DNA of 64,000 nt from JANMEB01 sp041745295. Its GTDB lineage: Bacteria > Planctomycetota > Planctomycetia > Pirellulales > Pirellulaceae. Shown here in pieces: positions 34,091 to 43,419 of this stretch (position 1 is the first letter of the stretch; the number at the start of each line of letters is the position of its first letter). The notes beneath the pieces were generated by a model that saw nothing but the letters and a program-made list of their open reading frames with translations, was not told the DNA's origin and made no database searches. The stretch covers positions 98,601 through 162,600 of the forward strand of contig JBGTJE010000028.1 of the NCBI GenBank assembly GCA_041745295.1, read 5' to 3'. The translations under genes and the position numbers were made by a program.

Positions 34091-35170
34091 ATGTCCAGAC
34101 AGTTAAAATCGCAACGACGCGGAGTCGTGGTCGTGAATGTGGCTATCTTGCTCATTCCGATCATCGCGTTTTTGGCTTTGGCACTCGACAGCGGCTATTT
34201 GCTCAAAGTTCGCACCGAACTGCAATCCGCGGCCGACGCAGCGGCCCTGGCCGCCGTGCGCGAGTTGGTTCCGGACGACTACGGAAATCAGAACACTGAC
34301 CAAGCGATAGCGACGGCTCGGGCGTATGTCCAAGAAAACGTACATGACATTAATGCATTTCAAGTTAATGATTCCGACATTCAGATCGGTCGATACGACC
34401 CGAGTACGATTTATTCCAGCGTGAGTCTGTTGAATGACGGAACGTATGATACGGTTCGGGTAACGGTACGACGCGATGGCACAACCAATTCCGCCGTTCG
34501 GCTGTTCTTTGCGCGAATAATTGGCATTGCGGATTGCGACGTCACGGCAACGGCTACGGCCGTCTTGCCACGGGCCAGCACATTCACGGCCGGCGACGGC
34601 ATAATGCCATTTGCTTTGCACAAAGACGTTTGGGATGCGACCGAAATGGGAGACCGTTTTCAAACCTTTAATGGTCATGTCGTTAACGCGCAGGGAAAGA
34701 CGATACCTGGCAACTGGGGTACCGTCGATATCGGTGAAACCAATAACTCGACTTCGGAACTATCGGATCAGATTCGCAACGGGCTGCGACAAAAAGATTT
34801 GGACGCGCTAGCCGCAGACGGGCGAATTCCACACAATCGATTCCTTGATGCGACCCAGCCGATAACGGTGCAGGCGGACACTGGATTGTCGTCTGGTTTG
34901 AAAGCCGCCGTTGAGGCCATTCATGGGCAAACAAGGTACATGCCCATTTATGAATCCGTCGGCAACGGCAACGGAAATAACGCCGAGTATCAAATTGTCG
35001 AGTGGGGACTCGTGCAAGTCGTCGGTTCAAATTTCAAAGGGGCCAAGGGCACGAACATCACGTTTGAGAAGACGAAGTCGTACGATGGCAAACTGTCGCC
35101 ACACCCGGATCTAAGTGATACCTCCAACACGATCCCCAATGTGTACGCCCATCCCACCCTGATCGAATAG
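34091..35170 (+). CDS. TadG-like protein with large extracytoplasmic domain
   Basis: A 359-residue protein. The N-terminal segment RRGVVVVNVAILLIPIIAFLALALDSGYLL is followed by the typical TELQSAADAAALAAVREL stretch, the Flp pilus-assembly TadG N-terminal signature. A long outer domain follows with no Cys pair or von Willebrand motif that I can see. Its ATG at 34091 lies 40 bp after the previous stop; an ATG four codons upstream is possible. It is the last gene of the three-gene tad-like set and converges with the LssY_C gene, 9 bp away. Confidence 0.83.
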   Translation: MSRQLKSQRRGVVVVNVAILLIPIIAFLALALDSGYLLKVRTELQSAADAAALAAVRELVPDDYGNQNTDQAIATARAYVQENVHDINAFQVNDSDIQIGRYDPSTIYSSVSLLNDGTYDTVRVTVRRDGTTNSAVRLFFARIIGIADCDVTATATAVLPRASTFTAGDGIMPFALHKDVWDATEMGDRFQTFNGHVVNAQGKTIPGNWGTVDIGETNNSTSELSDQIRNGLRQKDLDALAADGRIPHNRFLDATQPITVQADTGLSSGLKAAVEAIHGQTRYMPIYESVGNGNGNNAEYQIVEWGLVQVVGSNFKGAKGTNITFEKTKSYDGKLSPHPDLSDTSNTIPNVYAHPTLIE

Positions 35171-35179
35171 CCGCGGGTC

Positions 35180-36487
35180 TCACGACAAGGCGATGAACTT
35201 GGGCGTCGTTCGCCCGCTGGAAACAATGACGGCGGCCCGTTTTCCGTCGGTGTAATACGGGTCGCCGGTTAGATTCCGCCGAGGCGACGAGCGATCGCAC
35301 GAGCCAACTCCGTCGAAGTACGCCGCTGCTTCCAGCCGACCCGCTTGTAATAAGTCTTCGACGACGTAATCGCGGGCCTCGTCCACATCCGGGTCCACTC
35401 GGTGCGTTGTTAAATTCCAGGTCCGCCATGTGATCCGCACGCCGATGTCGCGGCTGATCTGACCGACCCAAACCGGCATTCCACGAAAGCGAAGCGGCGT
35501 GGTCCAGAGCCGCAAATGCAATCGTTCGTTGATCGACTTGCGAATCCGTTGCAAGGCGAAATCTTGGCTGCGTCCATACATGTGCAGCGCGCTTACCGGT
35601 GAATAGCGATATTCCGAACTGAATACGAACGCGCGAAACGTTCGCCAACACGTGGCCAACGTAATAGACTCGGTCTCGTCCCACCGCGCGCCAAACGCGC
35701 TGAGCACCGTGGTGAATTCGCCGATCACGATCAAGTTCGCCGGGTCTCCCTCGCGCGACCCGCGGCCGTTGGTCGTCGCGCGGGGCGACTCGCCCAACCG
35801 CCGCCGAAGTTCGTCGACATCGCACTCGATGCACTTTTCCGGCGCGTACATGTCCTCGAAATCGCGATGGACGTGGTCCGGATTGATGTCCGACACCGCC
35901 ACCGAGAAGAGAAATTCCTTGCTCCCCTCCGAACCAAACAATCGGACCGTAACGATCTTGTTGCCCGCATCGAGCTGCGTGAACACAAATCCTTCTTGGC
36001 GACCTCCCGGGGTGATCGGCCGCAAGTGAAACGAGTGTTCTTGAAAAAAGGCGTCCATTTTGCGATTGGCCCGCCACGCACTGATTAGTTTGATCGGCAG
36101 CAAAACCAACAGGGGCAGAAACAGCCAAGCCAATAATCCGTAACTCAGTAGTCGCTTGCCGCTGGAAAAATGATTCGCCGCGGCCGCTTCGTAGGATGAA
36201 AAGTAATTCGGGTCGATGCCGACCAAGTGCAAACGATAGGCAGCTTGGCTATGGTTGGTGATTTGCAGCCAAACCGGCTGAATCCCGCGCTTGGCCATCG
36301 GCACGCCGAAGAATTTGCGACTCTCCCGGCCATCGAGTACGGCCAAAGTCACTTCAACTCCGTCCTTCGCTTGGGTCTGCGCGCGCTCCAAAAACTCGCG
36401 CGCTCCCGGGTCAGGTTTGTGGACCACCAACAATCGTTTCAGGACCGGGATGTTGTCGGGAAAATTCGAAGGCATTTGACGCTGCAT
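35180..36487 (-). CDS. LssY C-terminal domain membrane protein
   Basis: A 435-residue protein. One clear membrane helix lies at about residues 112-135 (RLLSYGLLAWLFLPLLVLLPIKLI). The C-terminal 170 residues match the LssY_C pattern: YSPVSALHMYGRSQDFALQR, RLHLRLWTTPLRFRGMPVWVG, GVRITWRTWNLTTHRVDPDVDEARDYVVEDL. LssY was described with a Legionella secretion locus; the molecular role is unknown. The N-terminal 110 residues look globular. It is upstream-oriented away from the tad-like set and probably is not part of it. Confidence 0.82.
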   Translation of the reverse strand: MQRQMPSNFPDNIPVLKRLLVVHKPDPGAREFLERAQTQAKDGVEVTLAVLDGRESRKFFGVPMAKRGIQPVWLQITNHSQAAYRLHLVGIDPNYFSSYEAAAANHFSSGKRLLSYGLLAWLFLPLLVLLPIKLISAWRANRKMDAFFQEHSFHLRPITPGGRQEGFVFTQLDAGNKIVTVRLFGSEGSKEFLFSVAVSDINPDHVHRDFEDMYAPEKCIECDVDELRRRLGESPRATTNGRGSREGDPANLIVIGEFTTVLSAFGARWDETESITLATCWRTFRAFVFSSEYRYSPVSALHMYGRSQDFALQRIRKSINERLHLRLWTTPLRFRGMPVWVGQISRDIGVRITWRTWNLTTHRVDPDVDEARDYVVEDLLQAGRLEAAAYFDGVGSCDRSSPRRNLTGDPYYTDGKRAAVIVSSGRTTPKFIALS

Positions 36488-36543
36488 TGATCGATGGAGA
36501 ATAAGAATTGCACTAAGTCGCGTTTCCCCCCCGAGAATCCTCG

Positions 36544-37074
36544 CTAAGGCGGCGCACCCGATTCAATGCGTTTAAGCATCGAGCTACAACGCAAGCTTCC
36601 GGCGACTATCGCGGGAATAAACAATGGAAACAGGACGATCCCAATGCCAAAACTTGCGCGAATATAGGTGGCGATTGTCGGGTGTGAGATTCGGTCGTAG
36701 CGAAACGCGAGAAACCATAAAAACGCAACCAAAATAATTGAATAGACGCAAAGTGCCGCATCAAAAATAGAAAATACCGGTTTCGACAACAATCCAACGG
36801 GCAGCAATACAAACATGATGATCGCGACACAGTTCAATACTCGAATTAGAATTCGCGTGGACCGAGTCGACCGATAGTTGCGATGAAATAGATCGCCATC
36901 AGTTGCATATAAAATACCCAGAAACGGGTAGCGAATGACCACGTAATACATCGCCAACATGGCGGAACTAATACAAGCCGCAAGGAATATCAGAAACGCG
37001 CTACGTAAGACGGCAATCCCGTTGGCCAATCCGTGGGACAGGCGATATAAGCCAGAAATCAGCGCTATCAGCAT
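36544..37074 (-). CDS. Hypothetical multi-pass membrane protein
   Basis: A 176-residue protein from the ATG at 37074, with about four hydrophobic helices: AVLRSAFLIFLAACISSAML, VLNCVAIIMFVLLPVGLL, SIILVAFLWFLAF and ASFGIGIVLFPLFIPAIVAG. It has a charged loop with FHRNYRSTRSTR. I recognise no family. It lies 73 bp downstream of the oxidoreductase on the same strand. The start was chosen so as not to run into that gene; the open frame itself extends further. Confidence 0.6.
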   Translation of the reverse strand: MLIALISGLYRLSHGLANGIAVLRSAFLIFLAACISSAMLAMYYVVIRYPFLGILYATDGDLFHRNYRSTRSTRILIRVLNCVAIIMFVLLPVGLLSKPVFSIFDAALCVYSIILVAFLWFLAFRYDRISHPTIATYIRASFGIGIVLFPLFIPAIVAGSLRCSSMLKRIESGAPP

Positions 37075-37147
37075 ACTCCGTTGCGCAATGCGAAACGAAA
37101 TCGGGAGTTCTTTGTATTGATACCCAGCCAATGCGATGCTCGCTGGA

Positions 37148-38470
37148 TTATAGCTTCCACGGTTCGCGGAAAGTCGGAAGGAGCAGTTTCGAAGCTTCGG
37201 GATCGTCGAGAATTTTCTCGGTCTTGGGATCCCAACGCAACTTGCGGCCGAGCAACATGGCAATGTTATTGAGATGGCAGATCGTCGCCGTACGACAGCC
37301 GATGCCGGCGTGGGCGATCGGCTGTTGGCGGCTCTTGACGCAATCGATGAAATTGCGATGGTGGCCGAGGCTGCGGTCGAGCGATATTTTGAAGGACTCC
37401 GGTTTTTCTTGCAGCCAACTTGGATTGCTGGCCTCGGTCTCGCCGCCGTGAACGTTGATGAAAATCCAGCCGTCAGGACCGATCAGCTTGAGCCCGCGCG
37501 GGCTTTGATTCCTGCCAATGAGCTTCACGCCGTTGGCAAACACGTTTTCGAATTCATAGTCCATGAACGCGTCGTAAAGACTTCCCTCGTTCCGTTTGCC
37601 GGTTGCGCTGATCTCGGTGGGGCCGGTGTCGTCGGAGTTGTTAGCTAATTGAGCCAAGTCGATGATGTGGGCGCCGCGGTCGGTCATCTCCCCTCCCCCG
37701 TAGGCCAGAATGAATCGCCACCAAAAATGGCTGCGGCGTTCGTGATAGGGGACGGCAGAAGTATGACCGAGCCAAAAATCCCAATTCAATTGCGGCGGGA
37801 CCGGCTGGGGGTCGGGAACTCCCTTCCAGGCGATCACATCCTTGTGATGCTGCTCGTCTACGCAGGGCATGTTGATCTCGATCGTCTGCAGTTTGCCGAT
37901 TCGATGGTTGCGGACTAATTCGCAGGCGAAGCGGGCCTTATCGTTGGACCGCTCGTGGCTCCCCGTTTGCACGACGCGCTGACGGCGTTGGGCCGCGTCG
38001 CGGATTGCAATCGATTCAGACACCGAATTGGCCAGCGGCTTTTCGCAGTACACATCCTTGCCCGAGTTAATCGCGGCAACCGACGCGACTGCGTGCCAGT
38101 GATCGGGAGTGGAGACGTGAACCGCGTCGATATCATCGCGGGCGACGACTTCGCGAAAATCGCCATACGGTTTGCAATCGGTGTTCTTGTTGAATTCGTC
38201 GACTTGTCGTTTGTCTTCGTCGGCATGTTTGGAGTCGACATCGCAGACGGCGACGAATTGGACGTCGCTCAGCTTGAGAAACTCGCCGGTATTATGCCGA
38301 CCTTTGCCGCCGGAACCGATCGAAGCCATTACGATTCGATCGCTGGGGGGCGCGCGGCCGTCCAAGCCGAGGGCCGCTGGGGAGACAAAATAGGGTATGG
38401 CGGCAGCACAAGTTCCGGACCGAGCGGCCAACTCCAAAAACTCGCGACGATTCGACTTAAATTTTTTCAT
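37148..38470 (-). CDS. Gfo/Idh/MocA family oxidoreductase with Tat-type signal
   Basis: A 440-residue exported NAD(P)-dependent sugar-type oxidoreductase. The N-terminus SNRREFLELAARSG resembles a twin-arginine signal. The Rossmann part has IVMASIGSGGKGRHNTGEF, CDVDSKH, the VHVSTPDHWHA segment and the signature DVYCEKPLANS. The substrate domain has YGGGEMTDRGAHIIDL. Planctomycetes carry large families of such proteins. The substrate is unknown. The ATG at 38470 puts the RR motif near the start; six further codons upstream are possible. Confidence 0.92.
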   Translation of the reverse strand: MKKFKSNRREFLELAARSGTCAAAIPYFVSPAALGLDGRAPPSDRIVMASIGSGGKGRHNTGEFLKLSDVQFVAVCDVDSKHADEDKRQVDEFNKNTDCKPYGDFREVVARDDIDAVHVSTPDHWHAVASVAAINSGKDVYCEKPLANSVSESIAIRDAAQRRQRVVQTGSHERSNDKARFACELVRNHRIGKLQTIEINMPCVDEQHHKDVIAWKGVPDPQPVPPQLNWDFWLGHTSAVPYHERRSHFWWRFILAYGGGEMTDRGAHIIDLAQLANNSDDTGPTEISATGKRNEGSLYDAFMDYEFENVFANGVKLIGRNQSPRGLKLIGPDGWIFINVHGGETEASNPSWLQEKPESFKISLDRSLGHHRNFIDCVKSRQQPIAHAGIGCRTATICHLNNIAMLLGRKLRWDPKTEKILDDPEASKLLLPTFREPWKL

Positions 38471-38640
38471 GCGGCACCTGGGCAACAAGTTTATCCCGAG
38501 AACTGACGACCATGATGACGCTGCGCCTTGGCAAGATCAAGCATGGAAGAGGGTGACACGCCAGAGTCTTCGATGAGGGTGTCCGGGAATTCAATGCGTG
38601 TAATTCTGCCAAGGATTGTGTTTTGCACGTTCTTCAACGT

Positions 38641-38904
38641 CCCCAACGGGCTTGTTCCGTTGGAACGACAGATTTGCCGGCTAAGGCTAATGATCTTTAC
38701 AGACATAGACCCCCACGAGCTTGCCTCGTGAGGTGAATTAGATTGAACTAGATTCGGGGAAGCGTGATGCACCCGTGCAACATTAGTGGCCGTGCGTCCG
38801 CATTCTCGCTCACCAAACGGGACGAGCCCGTTGGGGTCGGAATTGGGATGATAGACGGGACTAGCCGATGAATCGTTTGTTCCAACGAGGCAAGCTCGTT
38901 GGGG
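38641..38904. repeat. Cluster of four CCCCAACGAGCTTGCCTCGTTGG-type units
   Basis: Units lie at 38641-38666 (CCCCAACGGGCTTGTTCCGT...), 38711-38733 (CCCCACGAGCTTGCCTCGTG...), 38819-38837 (inverted) and 38879-38904 (inverted). The two left units face the two right ones, making a 264-bp composite palindrome. This fills much of the 650-bp gap (38471-39120). Long open frames over it look accidental. Confidence 0.6.
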
Positions 38905-39020
38905 ACAAATACGAAAACAGAAAGTCAACGAACGCCTTCTCGAGCAGCAAATACAATGTCTGAAGTCCCGGACAACCTCAGAATCCTTGATGGGCGTGGT
39001 TGAAGCAATTGGTGTCGCTG

Positions 39021-39056
39021 CCACGCCCTTCGCAAAGCCTCAGGGACGTCCCACCC
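39021..39056 (-). repeat. Dispersed repeat GTGGCACGTCCCTGAGTCCT (copy 2, inverted)
   Basis: CCACGCCCTTCGCAAAGCCT then CAGGGACGTCCCACCC is the reverse complement, with a few changes, of the elements at 30671 and 63745. It lies in the repeat-rich gap before the methyltransferase gene. Confidence 0.55.
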
Positions 39057-39120
39057 AAAGGCGTGCCAACTCAAGAATGTGCGACCGAAAGAAGTGCCAC
39101 TCAGGACTAGGTCGGCGCGC

Positions 39121-40011
39121 CTACGCGGCTCGCGCAGCGGCGGTCATGACTGGCTTGCGGCATTCGATGAACAGCGAATCGGGCTTGCGCACAACACCGC
39201 GATTCGCGTCGAGCTGATACCTGGCAAAATCCGGAATCGAGCTGGACTCCGGGCCGCAAATTCGGAATTGTGAGAAGCCCAATCGCTGGCAGAGATGATT
39301 CATCGAAAACCGATCGTGCATCCAACGATGGATTTCGCCCTGTTCGCGAAACAGGCCGGATACCAAAGCCGATTCGCCGGCGCGTCCCAAAATCATTCGC
39401 ACCAATTTGCACGCCAATTGCTCGCGCAGATGTCGAAAGACTCGTCGCAATCGCTCCTTGGAACTCAGTTCGGTTGTGCTTTCGCGAAAAACCTCCGGGC
39501 ATTCGTTTGGCGGGCGACAGCGCCAGTATTCGTTGCCGATCCGCGAGCGGACAAACTCTGAATTGACGATGTTCGGATCGGCCATGTATTGGCCCATCAA
39601 CCCTCCAGACGTGTCGCGGACCATTTGGTCGAGCAGCTCGAGTTTCATCCACAGATAATCGGCGACCGTCTCCTCGCGATGGGCGTCGGCGCGGCGAAGC
39701 TTTTCCAAATACAGTGCCGCGATGGTCTCCAAATCCGGAACGACGACTCGCAGGACTCCGCCCGGCCGCAAGACACGGCGGCATTCCTGCATCAGCCGTT
39801 CGCCATCCGCGGCAGTCAAATGCTCCAGCACATGCGAATGGTAGACGACGTCGAACGACTCATCGGCGAACGGCAATCCATGGCGGATGTCAAATTCCAT
39901 GACCTCCGAATCCGCGGCGCGGACATCCAAATTACACCAGTCGGCATGAAAATGATCGCCGCACCCTATATTGAGCCTGTTCGATTTCGGTTGGTATCGG
40001 GTCGCGTTCAT
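39121..40011 (-). CDS. Class I SAM-dependent methyltransferase
   Basis: A 296-residue protein with a Methyltransf_11-type core: RLNIGCGDHFHADWCNLDV (motif I), FDIRHGLPFADESFDVVYHSHVLEHL (motifs II-III), then ECRRVLRPGGVLRVVVPDLE. The C-terminal 170 residues have a helical region with Trp and Arg residues (RIGNEYWRCRPPNECPEVF), unlike a minimal enzyme. Such forms are common in polysaccharide and lipopolysaccharide loci, where they methylate sugars or polyprenyl-linked glycans. It lies 25 bp after the TylF-like gene, so the two are likely co-transcribed. Confidence 0.88.
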   Translation of the reverse strand: MNATRYQPKSNRLNIGCGDHFHADWCNLDVRAADSEVMEFDIRHGLPFADESFDVVYHSHVLEHLTAADGERLMQECRRVLRPGGVLRVVVPDLETIAALYLEKLRRADAHREETVADYLWMKLELLDQMVRDTSGGLMGQYMADPNIVNSEFVRSRIGNEYWRCRPPNECPEVFRESTTELSSKERLRRVFRHLREQLACKLVRMILGRAGESALVSGLFREQGEIHRWMHDRFSMNHLCQRLGFSQFRICGPESSSIPDFARYQLDANRGVVRKPDSLFIECRKPVMTAAARAA

Positions 40012-40036
40012 GAGGGAGGTTCCAGGCAAAATCACG

Positions 40037-40786
40037 TCAAGCTGCGTGATGGCGAATTCCAATTCGGCCGGTGTAATCGATGCGATGCAGCATCATGCAG
40101 ATCGACTGGCTCTTGAAATAGTCATCGACCGCGCGGCGACATCCTTGCCAGTGCCCGTAGTCGTCGATCAGCAGCACGCCGCCCGGGACAAGGCGCGGAA
40201 ACAGGCGGTCCAGTTCGATGCGCGTGGATTCGTACCAATCGGTATCCAAGCGGAGCAGCGCGATGTGGTCGGGTCGTTCCGTTTGCAACGTCGTTTCGAC
40301 GGGGCCGACGATGTAGCGAATCAGTTCGTCGGGATAGCCGCAGCGAGCGACGTTGCCGCGAACTTCGCTCAATGACGAGCGACACCAAATCGATTGCGGA
40401 TCGTCACTGGAGTGAGCACGCAAAAGCTCGCCCGCGGTTTTTCCCGCGAAGTCGACGTCGCGCGGGGTCGGCGATGGCATCCCGCAAAACGTGTCGAATA
40501 ACCAAACGCGCCGATCGCAGGCGTTTAATTGCTTGAGCGTGCGCAACACCGCCATAATGCTGCCCCCGCGCCAGACGCCACATTCGACGATGTCGCCGGG
40601 GACTCGATTCTGAACGAGGTAACGAACCGCTTGGCACAATGCCAAGATGCGTTCGGCTGAAGTCATCGTATACGTTCGAACAGCATCGATCGTTTCCAAA
40701 TCCTCGAAACGGGCGTCGGGAAATTGTTGTCGCAAGCCAGACATAAACGAGGGTTGGGTTTTGCGGCGGCGGAATAGACTCAGCAT
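40037..40786 (-). CDS. TylF/MycF (macrocin O-methyltransferase) family methyltransferase
   Basis: A 249-residue SAM-dependent sugar O-methyltransferase. It shows TYTMTSAERILALCQAVRYL, the motif VPGDIVECGVWRGGSIMAVL, VWLFDTFCGMPSPTPRD, LLRLDTDWYESTRIEL, and the metal-binding DDYGHWQGCRRAVDDYF, which holds the Mg-binding Asp pair of the family. TylF acts on macrolide sugars; here a surface glycan is a more likely target, given the glycosyltransferases close by. It is the first gene of a minus-strand pair with the class I methyltransferase. Confidence 0.9.
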   Translation of the reverse strand: MLSLFRRRKTQPSFMSGLRQQFPDARFEDLETIDAVRTYTMTSAERILALCQAVRYLVQNRVPGDIVECGVWRGGSIMAVLRTLKQLNACDRRVWLFDTFCGMPSPTPRDVDFAGKTAGELLRAHSSDDPQSIWCRSSLSEVRGNVARCGYPDELIRYIVGPVETTLQTERPDHIALLRLDTDWYESTRIELDRLFPRLVPGGVLLIDDYGHWQGCRRAVDDYFKSQSICMMLHRIDYTGRIGIRHHAA

Positions 40787-40973
40787 GCGACTGATCCTGG
40801 CACTGGGACTGACGTCGAAATAGAACGAAATCGGACCAGGATGTACCAGATCCGACGCGATGGGTAAAGGTCGTGAAATTCGTCTTGTGGCAATCGCGAT
40901 AATTGTTCTACTTTGACCGCCCCGACCCCTCGCGTATCGCTAGCATTCAATCGTTCGCCGCGGATGATCGAAC

Positions 40974-41933
40974 ATGTCGCTGCAAACCCCCGTGTTGTTT
41001 TGTATTTTCAATCGCCCCGATCTAACGCAGCAAGTATTTGCAGCGATTCGGCAGCAGCGTCCCAAGACATTGCTCGTCGTCCAAGACGGCCCGCGGGCGG
41101 ATCATGAAGGCGATCTCGAACGGGTTGTGGCTGCCCGCCGAGTCTTGGAATCGATCGATTGGCGGTGTGACCTCCGAACGAACTTTGCCGAATCGAATTT
41201 AGGTTGCAAGCAGCGCATGGCGACCGGAATTTCGTGGGGTTTCTCCCAATGTGAGCAACTGATCATCCTCGAGGACGATTGCCTGCCGGGAAGCAGTTTT
41301 TTTTGTTTCTGCGAAGCGTTGTTAGCACGGTATGCGGATGACGATCGCGTCATGATGATCAGCGGCAACAACTTTCAACCAATCGAGCGATCGCCCTACT
41401 CGTATTACTTCTCTAAATGGTCGCATATCTGGGGATGGGCGTCCTGGCGGCGCGCTTGGCAGCGGTTCGACGTTGACATCTCGAGCTGGCCGAGCGCCAA
41501 GCACAACGGATGGCTGTCGGATCTTTGTTGCGACGCAAGCGAAAAGGAATATTGGAACGAGACGTTTGATCGTCAGCACGGCGGGGCGATCGACACGTGG
41601 GATTTTCCTTGGATGTATAACCTGTGGCGCGACGGCGGGCTCGCGGCGCTACCGAATTGCAACTTGGTGACGAATTTGGGATTCGGGCCGTCGGCGACGC
41701 ACACGACGGACATCCAAAGCCCTTGGGCGAATCTGCCGCGCTGCGAAATCGACGTGTTGCGGCATCCGGCGAATGTCGTGCGGCATGCCGAGGCGGACGC
41801 TTTTACGTGGAACCGCGTCTTCAAGCCGAACACGGCGCCAAATCAAGGAGCGAGTGCAACGAAAACCAATCGATGGTGGCGTGGTCTTCGGCCCGCGGCG
41901 ATGGGCGTCGCGGGCGGAGAGTCGTGCCAATGA
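40974..41933 (+). CDS. Putative glycosyltransferase (nucleotide-diphospho-sugar type)
   Basis: A 319-residue protein with a GT-A-like beginning: TPVLFCIFNRPDLTQQVFAA and a QLIILEDDCLPGSSFFCFCE segment containing a DxD-type acidic cluster (EDD). A later motif, WSHIWGWASWRRAW, is typical of hemolysin-like (HlpA) and capsule-type family 2-related transferases. No membrane segment is seen. It is followed, with a 4-base ATGA overlap, by another likely glycan enzyme, so they form an operon. The donor and acceptor are unknown. Confidence 0.83.
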   Translation: MSLQTPVLFCIFNRPDLTQQVFAAIRQQRPKTLLVVQDGPRADHEGDLERVVAARRVLESIDWRCDLRTNFAESNLGCKQRMATGISWGFSQCEQLIILEDDCLPGSSFFCFCEALLARYADDDRVMMISGNNFQPIERSPYSYYFSKWSHIWGWASWRRAWQRFDVDISSWPSAKHNGWLSDLCCDASEKEYWNETFDRQHGGAIDTWDFPWMYNLWRDGGLAALPNCNLVTNLGFGPSATHTTDIQSPWANLPRCEIDVLRHPANVVRHAEADAFTWNRVFKPNTAPNQGASATKTNRWWRGLRPAAMGVAGGESCQ

Positions 41934-43381
41934 TGAAGATAGTCATCATTTCACCCTTGGCGACCGTGGCTCCGCATTTTGAAACGGAGTTGGAGATCGC
42001 GCAGCGTCATATCGACGAGGGCGATCAGGTTGAAATGTTGGCGTGTGAAGGTGGCTTGGCGTGCTGCGACTTCAACGCCAGTCGCGCAGCCAATCGCTGT
42101 GATTCGTGCATTGGGCGACGGCAAGCGGGCCGCAAACTGTTGGATCATCGCGTCGCGCTAATCTCGCTTGGCGGTCCAATCCAACGCAACGAAATTCCCG
42201 CAGCGATTTTTGCTTCGATCGAGGCGCTGAAGTCCTATCGCGTCGAACAATTTGATATCGGATTTGCGGTCCTTTCATCGCTCGTCTCCATTTGCCGCGA
42301 TCCCCAGCCGGACTTGTCGGTCCATCGCGACTTGATTGAGCGGCTGGTGCGGGCGGCGCTGGCAACGTATCGACGGGTGATCGAGTACTGCCGGCGGCAA
42401 CAGCCGGATCGCGTCTACGTCTTTAACGGTCGATTTGCCGCGACCCGCGCTGTGCTGAGAGCGTGCGAGGCCCTCGGAATCGACTGTTGGATTCACGAAC
42501 GCGGCTGCGACGTAAACCATTTTCAAGTTTTTAAGAACCGCTTGCCGCACGACATTGATTACATGCAACAACGCATGCAGGACGCGTGGCAAAACGCAGA
42601 ATCGGATCCCCAACGAGAAACCACGGCCGCAACTTGGTTCACCGACCGGGTCAATCGAGTCGAACGGAATTGGCATTCGTTTGTCAAAAACCAAACCCGC
42701 GGTCGACTGCCCAAGGATTGGAACACGGCGGCGCGCAATGTTGCCATTTTTACTTCATCCGAGGACGAGTTCGTTTCCATCGGACAGAGTTGGCAAAATC
42801 CGCTGTACGCGGATCAGGTGGATGCGATGCGCCGGATCATCGCGGAACTCGACTCGCTGGACAATCGGATCCATTTGTACGTTCGCGTTCATCCGAACTT
42901 GAGAAAAGTGAAGAACGAGTATTTGCGCGGCATGCTGGCTTTGTCAGGACCTCGAGTCACGGTCATTCCCCCCGGCGACCCGATCGACAGTTATGCGTTG
43001 TTGCACAAAAGTGAAAAGGTCGTCACATTCGGGTCGAGCATCGGGATTGAAGCCGTCTATTGGGATCGGCCATCGATCCTGTTGGGCCCCTGCTTTTACC
43101 GAGGGTTCCCCGGTGTCTATTCGTCGGCTTCGCACGCCGAAGCCATGCAGTTGATCGGTGCGGAGATTCCACCCGCCGCGGACAAGACCGGTGCGCTTAT
43201 TTACGGTTACTGGTTTCAAACCCACGGCGAACCGTTCAAGTATTTTAAGGCGAGCGGCTTGTTTGAGGGGCGGTTTCGGGGCCATGTCGTTTACGGACAG
43301 CGTCGCAAGGCTGCTTTGGCGCGCTTGGCTGCCAAGGTAAAACGGTGGATGCATAATCGAGCGACAAGTTCATCAAGCTAG
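41930..43381 (+). CDS. Putative capsule-type glycosyl- or glycerophosphotransferase
   Basis: A 483-residue protein that looks like a GT-B-fold transferase. The N-domain (MMKIVIISPLATVAPHFETE) has a Cys-rich stretch, CDSCIG. The C-domain has IHLYVRVHPNLRKVKNEYL, VTVIPPGDPIDSYALLHKSE, and VVTFGSSIGIEAVYWDRPSI, the pattern of capsule synthesis (KpsS-like) and CDP-glycerol glycerophosphotransferase proteins. The start overlaps the stop of the preceding gene by four bases. The exact reaction is uncertain. Confidence 0.75.
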   Translation: MMKIVIISPLATVAPHFETELEIAQRHIDEGDQVEMLACEGGLACCDFNASRAANRCDSCIGRRQAGRKLLDHRVALISLGGPIQRNEIPAAIFASIEALKSYRVEQFDIGFAVLSSLVSICRDPQPDLSVHRDLIERLVRAALATYRRVIEYCRRQQPDRVYVFNGRFAATRAVLRACEALGIDCWIHERGCDVNHFQVFKNRLPHDIDYMQQRMQDAWQNAESDPQRETTAATWFTDRVNRVERNWHSFVKNQTRGRLPKDWNTAARNVAIFTSSEDEFVSIGQSWQNPLYADQVDAMRRIIAELDSLDNRIHLYVRVHPNLRKVKNEYLRGMLALSGPRVTVIPPGDPIDSYALLHKSEKVVTFGSSIGIEAVYWDRPSILLGPCFYRGFPGVYSSASHAEAMQLIGAEIPPAADKTGALIYGYWFQTHGEPFKYFKASGLFEGRFRGHVVYGQRRKAALARLAAKVKRWMHNRATSSSS

Positions 43382-43394
43382 GCTTTGAGCCTAG
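43378..43394. other. Hairpin CTAGGCT-ttg-AGCCTAG at a gene end
   Basis: A perfect 7-bp stem with a 3-nt loop contains the stop codon of the preceding gene. It is flanked by ACAAGT (left) and ACTTGT (right), which can extend the stem across an asymmetric bulge. There is no T run, so it is not a standard terminator; it may protect the mRNA end or attenuate the downstream sulfatase gene, which starts 26 bp later. Confidence 0.4.
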
Positions 43395-43419
43395 TACTTG
43401 TGAAGGCTTTTGCGAAGAA

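Noticed and set aside
35058..36128. 356-codon minus-strand frame inside the LssY_C gene
   Set aside because: Out-of-phase shadow of the LssY_C gene, very rich in Arg and without domain pattern.
38491..39024. 177-codon minus-strand open frame
   Set aside because: It runs through four palindromic repeat units; composition follows the repeats, not a protein.
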